A stretch of DNA of 37,914 nt from Deltaproteobacteria bacterium (GTDB lineage Bacteria; Desulfobacterota; BSN033; UBA1163). A program made the translations under genes and the position numbers. Positions 33,497 through 37,914 of this stretch are shown here, in pieces. The notes under the pieces are model-generated. The model saw only the letters and a program-made list of their open reading frames with translations, had not been told where the DNA came from and ran no database searches. The stretch lies in assembly GCA_016875195.1 (NCBI GenBank), contig VGRY01000040.1, forward strand, positions 1 to 37,914, given 5' to 3'. Positions within the stretch are counted from its first letter, which is position 1, and each line of letters starts with the position of its first letter.

Positions 33497-34171
33497 TTAG
33501 GGTTTTCCAAAAAGGGCGCGTAAAGCGTCCTCTCTGGCTTCCTGGATATGTTCCCGCATCACCCGCTCGCTGAGGTCGGGGTCCTTCAATTGTAAAGCGA
33601 TAACGATCTTTTTATGGCCTTCCACGCTCCGTCTAACGCCATCGGGATATCGCAGGGTATCTTTTCGGTGCCTCAATACATTTTTTCTGATGTCCACGAT
33701 AAGGTCGTGAAGGCGGGCCTTTTCAATGATCAACGCATGAAGTAAATCATGGAACTGAGTGTTCCATTTAAAGACTTCCTCAATCTTATTTTTTTTCAGA
33801 GCTTCCTCAGCGTTTTGAATAAAATCTCTCAACTGTTTTAACGTTTCTTCAGAAATGGTCTGGGAAATAACCCGCAAGGCATACCCTTCAAGGATGGAGC
33901 GGAGCTCGAATAGTTCTTCGACTTCTTCCCTGGAATCTCCGGAGACGATAAATCCCCTTTTGTTCCGTGGTTTGATGAGCCCTTCGGACTCCAATTTATA
34001 GAGGGCTTCCCGGATAGGAGTTCGGCTGACCCCCAGGGTTTTGGCGAGATGCTCTTCAGTCAATTTCTCCCCAGGGTCGAGATGGCCGGAAAGGATATCC
34101 GTTTTAAGATGTCCGTAAACACTTTCCCGAATAGGAGGCCTTTTCTTCTTTTTTACGGACTTTAATACCAT
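33497..34171 (-). CDS. GntR family transcriptional regulator (FCD domain)
   Basis: A 224-residue DNA-binding regulator. An N-terminal winged helix-turn-helix (about 12-75) has LAKTLGVSRTPIREALYKLE, the typical recognition segment. The C-terminal FCD domain has ELRSILEGYALRVI, then FHDLLHAL, HRKDT, EGHKKIV and MREHI, the His/Asp residues that usually bind a metal and an organic-acid effector. I use the ATG at 34171; a TTG at 34183 gives four more residues but has no better ribosome-binding site. It is divergent from tctCBA, and a sequence TTGTATCCAA at its start also lies in the tctC leader. It therefore probably represses both itself and the transporter until a carboxylate-like inducer binds. 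Confidence 0.92.
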   Translation of the reverse strand: MVLKSVKKKKRPPIRESVYGHLKTDILSGHLDPGEKLTEEHLAKTLGVSRTPIREALYKLESEGLIKPRNKRGFIVSGDSREEVEELFELRSILEGYALRVISQTISEETLKQLRDFIQNAEEALKKNKIEEVFKWNTQFHDLLHALIIEKARLHDLIVDIRKNVLRHRKDTLRYPDGVRRSVEGHKKIVIALQLKDPDLSERVMREHIQEAREDALRALFGKP

Positions 34172-34173
34172 TT

Positions 34174-34183
34174 TTGTATCCAA
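34174..34183. promoter_or_regulatory. Probable GntR operator at the regulator's own start
   Basis: TTGTATCCAA, identical to the core of the palindrome in the tctC leader (34367-34376). It lies just before the chosen ATG of the GntR gene, suitable for autorepression. Short, so the call depends on the match with the second site. Confidence 0.55.
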
Positions 34184-34301
34184 TTTATATAAAATAAATT
34201 CTTGGAAATATTACAATCCCAATGGACCGATGTCAATAAAAATTTCATATTTTCCTTGATGGGTCTATTTTTAAGCCAATTCAGCGGGGTTTAAAAATCT
34301 A

Positions 34302-34330
34302 TTGACAGGGGTGCTAAAAAATTGTATGAA
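34302..34330 (+). promoter_or_regulatory. Sigma-70-type promoter of tctCBA
   Basis: TTGACA (34302-34307), a 17-base spacer, then TATGAA (34325-34330). Perfect -35 and 4/6 match at -10. Transcription would start near 34337, about 60 bases before the tctC start codon and just upstream of the operator. Confidence 0.65.
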
Positions 34331-34363
34331 TTTCCAAATCTGGGTAGAGTTCTAATGATATTC

Positions 34364-34379
34364 ATTTTGTATCCAAAAT
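34364..34379. promoter_or_regulatory. Palindromic operator in the tctC leader
   Basis: ATTTTGTATCCAAAAT: perfect 6-bp arms ATTTTG/CAAAAT around TATC. It lies between the promoter and the Shine-Dalgarno of tctC, so a bound GntR protein would block elongation. The core TTGTATCCAA recurs at the regulator's start. Confidence 0.65.
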
Positions 34380-34398
34380 TTAATGAGGAGGTACGGAA

Positions 34399-35391
34399 AT
34401 GAAAGGGAGATCAACAAGAAAGCATCTGGTTATCATGGTCTTCGTGACGGTGCTGATAGCGATGGTTCTTGGAATCAGCATCGAAGCAGCAGAATGGAAA
34501 CCAACCAAGCCAATTGAGTTCGTAGCCCCGTTTGCTCCAGGAGGTGGAAGCGATGTTCTTGCCCGATCAATTGCCAGCATTATCGAAGGCGAAAAATTAT
34601 GCCCTGTGCCACTTCTGGTGGTGAACAAGGCAGGTGGGAGTGGTCTGGTTGGAACAACAGCGGTCGTTCAGCAGAAAGGTAACCCGCTGACCCTGGTGAC
34701 CTTTATTCCTGGTCAGGCACAGGCCGCACTGGTGGCAGGGAAGGGGGCTCCAACCCATCGAGAACTCACTCTCCTCTGCAATCTTGCACTGGATGAACAG
34801 TTGATCGTCGTAAAGGCTGATTCGCCTCTTAAAACCATTCAGGACGTTATTGCCGAGGCTAAAAAACGTCCCGGAGAATTGACGATAGGAGGAACGGGCA
34901 CCGGACAGGATGATCAGATCTGCCAGCGTGTGTTTGAAAGGTCTGCTGGTATCCGCATGCGCTATGTTCCTTTCAAAAGCGGTGGAGAGTGTATCACGGC
35001 CCTTTTGGGTGGACATGTCAATATGATTTGGGCTAACCCACCCGAATTTGTGCCTCAGTGGGAAGCCAAGATGGTAAAGCCTATCGCCGTTGCCAAGCTC
35101 ACGCGTATGCCGGAGTTCCCGGATGTTCCCACCTTGAAAGAAGTCGGGCATACCGTAACTTACTTTTTCTACAGAGGCATTGCCGCTCCCCAGGATATTC
35201 CGGCTGAAGCGGCTGCTTTCTATGAGAACATGTTTAAGAAGATGGCTGACTCAGCCAATTGGAAGACGAATTATATCAAGAAGTACATGCTCAGTCCGAG
35301 TTGGATGGGAAGCAAGGAGTTTGCAAAGGTCGTTGTCCAGAACGAAGAGGAATCGAAAGAGATCTTGAAGGACCTGGGACTCCTGAAGTAA
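34399..35391 (+). CDS. tctC: Tripartite tricarboxylate transporter substrate-binding protein
   Basis: Periplasmic receptor of a TTT carrier. It has 330 residues, with a signal peptide (LVIMVFVTVLIAMVLGISIEA, cleavage after about residue 31). The mature part has the family pattern: WKPTKPIEFVAPFAPGGGSD near the start, NKAGGSGLVG, GTGTGQDDQI, and YVPFKSGGECITALLGGHVN in the second lobe. Such proteins bind carboxylates (citrate, tartrate, aromatic or amino-acid-like acids). AGGAGGT is six bases before the ATG. It is followed by tctB and tctA, with a promoter and operator ahead, and a divergent FCD-type regulator that usually senses carboxylates. Confidence 0.95.
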   Translation: MKGRSTRKHLVIMVFVTVLIAMVLGISIEAAEWKPTKPIEFVAPFAPGGGSDVLARSIASIIEGEKLCPVPLLVVNKAGGSGLVGTTAVVQQKGNPLTLVTFIPGQAQAALVAGKGAPTHRELTLLCNLALDEQLIVVKADSPLKTIQDVIAEAKKRPGELTIGGTGTGQDDQICQRVFERSAGIRMRYVPFKSGGECITALLGGHVNMIWANPPEFVPQWEAKMVKPIAVAKLTRMPEFPDVPTLKEVGHTVTYFFYRGIAAPQDIPAEAAAFYENMFKKMADSANWKTNYIKKYMLSPSWMGSKEFAKVVVQNEEESKEILKDLGLLK

Positions 35392-35469
35392 AGGTTCTTC
35401 TGGTTTTTTGGAGGTTCTTTTCCTTTTTAATCCTTCCATACCTTTCAATTTAACGCCCCTATCCATCTT

Positions 35470-35492
35470 CCCCCTCTTAAGATAAGAGGGGG
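35470..35492. repeat. C-rich/G-rich palindrome (CCCCCTCTTA family)
   Basis: CCCCCTCTTA / TAAGAGGGGG around AGA, followed by a GGGGGAGTTATG tail as at 15303-15340. It lies between tctC and tctB and creates a false upstream start for tctB. Confidence 0.7.
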
Positions 35493-35563
35493 AAGGGGGA
35501 GTTATGAGGGAAGGCTGGGTGGGGTTATTATTACTGGGCAGGGGATTTTGTTGGAGAATCGAA

Positions 35564-36010
35564 ATGCGGATTGCTGATCTCATTGGAGGGATAGTCGTTC
35601 TTTTATTAGGCTTGGCCACGATCTTCTTCTCATCGCAACTTGAGTATTATTCTGAATATGGGCCTGGTCCTGGATTTTTACCTCTATGGGTAGGAATCTG
35701 TATTACCATCTGCGCCATTGTGCTTATCATTAATCTAATAAGAAAACATGAAAAAACAGGAGTATTTTTTAAACCTAAAACAAAAGAAGGGTTCAAAATA
35801 CTCCTCCTTATCATCGCAACATTTCTGCTTTTACCCGTCTTCGGTTTTTCCATCGGTTTTGCCCTTTTTGCTGGTGTCACCATGCGTGTCATGGGAAAAC
35901 ATGGCTGGATTGGCTGTGGTCTCACGGCGATCGGGATAGCCATAGGCATCCGTTTCATTTTCGCTCATTGGCTGAGCATTCCGTTGCCAACGGGAATCGT
36001 GGGATTTTAG
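35564..36010 (+). CDS. tctB: TTT transporter small membrane subunit TctB
   Basis: A 148-residue inner-membrane protein with about four hydrophobic segments: LIGGIVVLLLGLATIFF near the N-terminus, FLPLWVGICITICAIVLIIN, ILLLIIATFLLLPVFGFSIG and a final IGIAIGIRFIFAHWL. It is the poorly conserved small component that pairs with TctA. I start it at ATG 35564, with TTGGAG seven bases upstream, because a longer frame from 35504 is coded by a mobile palindrome's tail. It lies between tctC and tctA in the same operon. Confidence 0.85.
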   Translation: MRIADLIGGIVVLLLGLATIFFSSQLEYYSEYGPGPGFLPLWVGICITICAIVLIINLIRKHEKTGVFFKPKTKEGFKILLLIIATFLLLPVFGFSIGFALFAGVTMRVMGKHGWIGCGLTAIGIAIGIRFIFAHWLSIPLPTGIVGF

Positions 36011-36128
36011 TACACCCCGTTAGAAAAGAAAATGTTTTACACCTGTCTCTTCTGAAAGGTGAAATTTCAATATTGATATCCTCCCCGCCAAGGATGGCTT
36101 AGTTTTCTAAAGGGGTAAAGAGGTTGAT

Positions 36129-37640
36129 ATGGATCTGCTTCAAAATCTTTATATGGGATTCTCTATTTCCCTTGCTCCGATGAATATTCTCTATTGCCTT
36201 GCCGGGGCCTTTTTTGGCCAGATCGTTGGAGTCCTGCCGGGCATCGGAGCGCCGACTGCAGTGGCTCTGCTTCTCCCTCTGACGTTTTCAATGAATCCCA
36301 CTTCTGCCATCATTATGTTTGCAGGCATCTATTATGGAGTCGCCTATGGAGGGACGATTACATCCGTTCTAATCAATGTTCCGGGAGAGTCCTCAACGGT
36401 GATGACCTGTATTGATGGTTACCAGATGGCTCTCAAAGGCCGAGCCGGAGCCGCTCTGTCTGTTGCAGCCGTTGGTTCATGGATATCAGGAACGATCGCT
36501 GTTGCCATTCTTATGTGTTTTGCTCCAGCCCTGGCCAAATTTGCCCTCCGCTTTGGCCCAGCCGAGTTCTTTGGGCTGGCCTTTATGTCATTCGGACTCC
36601 TCACTGTCTTCGGGGCAGAGCAACCCCTTAAAACGGTGATCTCCACGCTGATCGGGCTTCTTATTGCGACGGTCGGACTCGATGTGGTGAGCGGTATGCC
36701 CAGGTTTGCTTTTGGTATTCCCCAGCTACTGGGCGGATTTGATTTTATCGTCATCATTTGTGGTATCTTTGGGCTGGCAGAGGTTTTCAGCAGCATTGAG
36801 GAACCCGAAGAAGGCCAGCTCCTTAAGGGGAAGATGCGACTGCATGATCTCTTCCTCACAAAGGCGGAGTGGATTGCCTCTCGATGGGCTATCCTGCGAG
36901 GTGGGATCATCGGCTTTATAACAGGAATCATCCCTGCAGGTGGTATCACGACAGCATCTTTCCTGTCCTATCTTGCAGAAAAGAAAATTTCAAAACATCC
37001 GGAACGTTTTGGGCAAGGTACGATTGAGGGGGTGGCCGCACCCGAAGCGGCAAACAATGCGGCCTCAATCAGCGGCTTCGCTCCTTTATTGGCATTGGGA
37101 ATTCCCGGATCTCCAACAACTGCCGTTATGCTGGCGGGTTTTATGATGTGGGGCATTCGTCCAGGTCCGCTACTCTTTGAAACCAAACCCGATCTCGTTT
37201 GGGGACTCATTTCAAGCAAGTTTATCGGGAATCTCATTCTTCTTTTGATGAACATCTTTTTGATCCCTCTCTTTGTCATGATCCTTCGGGTTCCTTATAC
37301 GATTCTGATGTGTTTCATTGTGATTTTTGCATCTGTGGGCGCTTACACAGTCAATAACAATATCTTCGATGTCTGGATGATGCTTGGGTTTGGTGTGCTG
37401 GGTTACATCATGAAGAAACTGAATTATCCGATCGTCCCGCTGGTCTTGGGTCTGGTTCTCGGAAACCTGGCAGAGAACTCCCTCCGGCAGGCCCTCACCA
37501 TTTCCGGAGGAAATTTTTCTATATTTTTCACCCGACCCATTTCCCTTCTTTTCATTATCGTTGCGGTTCTTGCCTATCTCAGCCCAGTGATCCGGCGAGC
37601 TTTTAAAGGACGGCGAGTGAACACAGGTACAGCATCCTAG
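36129..37640 (+). CDS. tctA: TTT transporter large membrane subunit TctA
   Basis: A 503-residue permease with about 12 hydrophobic segments. Family signatures: FFGQIVGVLPGIGAPTAVAL near 29-48, YYGVAYGGTITSVLINVPGE near 69-88, and in the second half GFITGIIPAGGITTASFLSY and EAANNAAS. The channel couples carboxylate uptake by TctC to ion gradients (established for the family). AAAGAGG lies before the ATG. It ends the tctCBA operon; downstream to the window end only a mobile palindrome is evident. Together with the FCD regulator, the set is probably for uptake of a carboxylated substrate. Confidence 0.96.
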   Translation: MDLLQNLYMGFSISLAPMNILYCLAGAFFGQIVGVLPGIGAPTAVALLLPLTFSMNPTSAIIMFAGIYYGVAYGGTITSVLINVPGESSTVMTCIDGYQMALKGRAGAALSVAAVGSWISGTIAVAILMCFAPALAKFALRFGPAEFFGLAFMSFGLLTVFGAEQPLKTVISTLIGLLIATVGLDVVSGMPRFAFGIPQLLGGFDFIVIICGIFGLAEVFSSIEEPEEGQLLKGKMRLHDLFLTKAEWIASRWAILRGGIIGFITGIIPAGGITTASFLSYLAEKKISKHPERFGQGTIEGVAAPEAANNAASISGFAPLLALGIPGSPTTAVMLAGFMMWGIRPGPLLFETKPDLVWGLISSKFIGNLILLLMNIFLIPLFVMILRVPYTILMCFIVIFASVGAYTVNNNIFDVWMMLGFGVLGYIMKKLNYPIVPLVLGLVLGNLAENSLRQALTISGGNFSIFFTRPISLLFIIVAVLAYLSPVIRRAFKGRRVNTGTAS

Positions 37641-37677
37641 CAGAGCGTTTTTAAAAAATAAGGTATCAACACCCTTT

Positions 37678-37744
37678 GTAGCCGCAACCTTTAGGTTGCG
37701 TTGCTATGGCAGCCATTTTTCGCAGGCTAAAAGCCGGCGGCTAC
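37678..37744. repeat. Inverted repeat downstream of tctA (GTAGCCGC / GCGGCTAC)
   Basis: GTAGCCGCAACC at 37678 pairs with the complementary end GGCGGCTAC at 37736-37744. Two inner hairpins, CAACCTTTAGGTTG and GGCTAAAAGCC, are visible. It looks like a small REP-type element; no T-run follows. Confidence 0.7.
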
Positions 37745-37822
37745 AAGTCTTCGCCATTGCTGCGGTATTTTGAAAACGATCTACTAGTACTACAGCGACA
37801 AATTTTTTAGTAGACAACTGAA

Positions 37823-37914
37823 ATGGAATCTGCTATACCTATAACCGGGGCGTATGGAAGAGGCCACGGCTTGAAAACCGGGCTACCGGAGATATTGTAT
37901 TCCGGTAGAACAGG
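37823..37914 (+). CDS. Possible start of an unknown gene, cut by the window edge
   Basis: An open frame of 30 codons from ATG 37823 to the edge, beginning MESAIPITGAYGRGHGLKTG. Codons read as plausible protein, but there is no Shine-Dalgarno and no recognisable family. A 9-bp stem GCTACCGGA / TCCGGTAGA-like hairpin lies inside (37883-37908), so a repeat is an equal explanation. Confidence 0.25.
   Translation, partial: MESAIPITGAYGRGHGLKTGLPEILYSGRT

Noticed and set aside
35504..35563. Upstream extension of tctB
   Set aside because: Encoded by the tail of a mobile C/G-rich palindrome; ATG 35564 has a Shine-Dalgarno and begins the usual TctB N-terminus.
37840..37914. tRNA-Ser(TGA)-like sequence at the right edge
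   Set aside because: CTTGAAAAC and a long hairpin resemble the anticodon loop and variable arm, but the anticodon stem does not pair properly and no D-arm fits.

Overview
The window looks like a chromosomal piece of an uncultured anaerobe, most likely a Desulfobacterota (deltaproteobacterial) lineage. This is inferred from the mix of molybdenum hydroxylases, a GTP-type PEP carboxykinase, a tripartite tricarboxylate (TTT) transporter and dense intergenic palindromes. No rRNA, complete tRNA or CRISPR array is visible, so the taxonomy is a guess.

Left part (1-15.2 kb): a nitrogen-heterocycle/ureide catabolic cluster. It opens with the C-terminal end of an FAD subunit of a xanthine-dehydrogenase-type enzyme. 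Then come a 2Fe-2S subunit, two different full-length molybdopterin subunits in tandem, a second FAD subunit, an ornithine-type carbamoyltransferase, a second 2Fe-2S subunit, a hydantoinase/dihydropyrimidinase, an aspartate-type carbamoyltransferase and carbamate kinase. On the other strand follow an M20 amidohydrolase/peptidase and adenine deaminase. Together they could deaminate and hydroxylate purines or related rings, open cyclic ureides, move the carbamoyl group to phosphate and recover ATP with carbamate kinase. The order resembles known anaerobic purine/ureide clusters in content but not in detail.

Middle (15.2-25.9 kb): a mobile-repeat block, a REC-GAF-GGDEF diguanylate cyclase, phosphoserine phosphatase with two ACT domains, a HAD phosphatase coupled to RidA, PEP carboxykinase, a decayed REP-associated transposase between inverted REP palindromes, a PIN-domain toxin with a small downstream partner, a secreted protein of unknown function, another mobile-repeat composite, and the GTPase Der.

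Right part (26-37.6 kb): a MacA-like adaptor carrying an unusual LTxxQ (Spy-like) insertion with a MacB-like ATPase and permease, a TauE/SafE exporter, and a minus-strand trio (class V aminotransferase, unknown Cys/His-rich protein, two-cluster ferredoxin fused to an unknown domain). A GntR/FCD regulator is divergent from a tctCBA solute-uptake operon with a good promoter and a palindromic operator shared with the regulator's own start region.

The most unusual signal is not a gene. Ten gaps between co-oriented genes hold long imperfect inverted repeats whose arms are built from degenerate 7- or 8-bp words repeated in tandem. The word differs between loci while the architecture (word array, usually AT-rich centre, complementary word array) stays the same. 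Several of these, and other mobile palindromes here, supply stop codons or a Shine-Dalgarno site to neighbouring genes.
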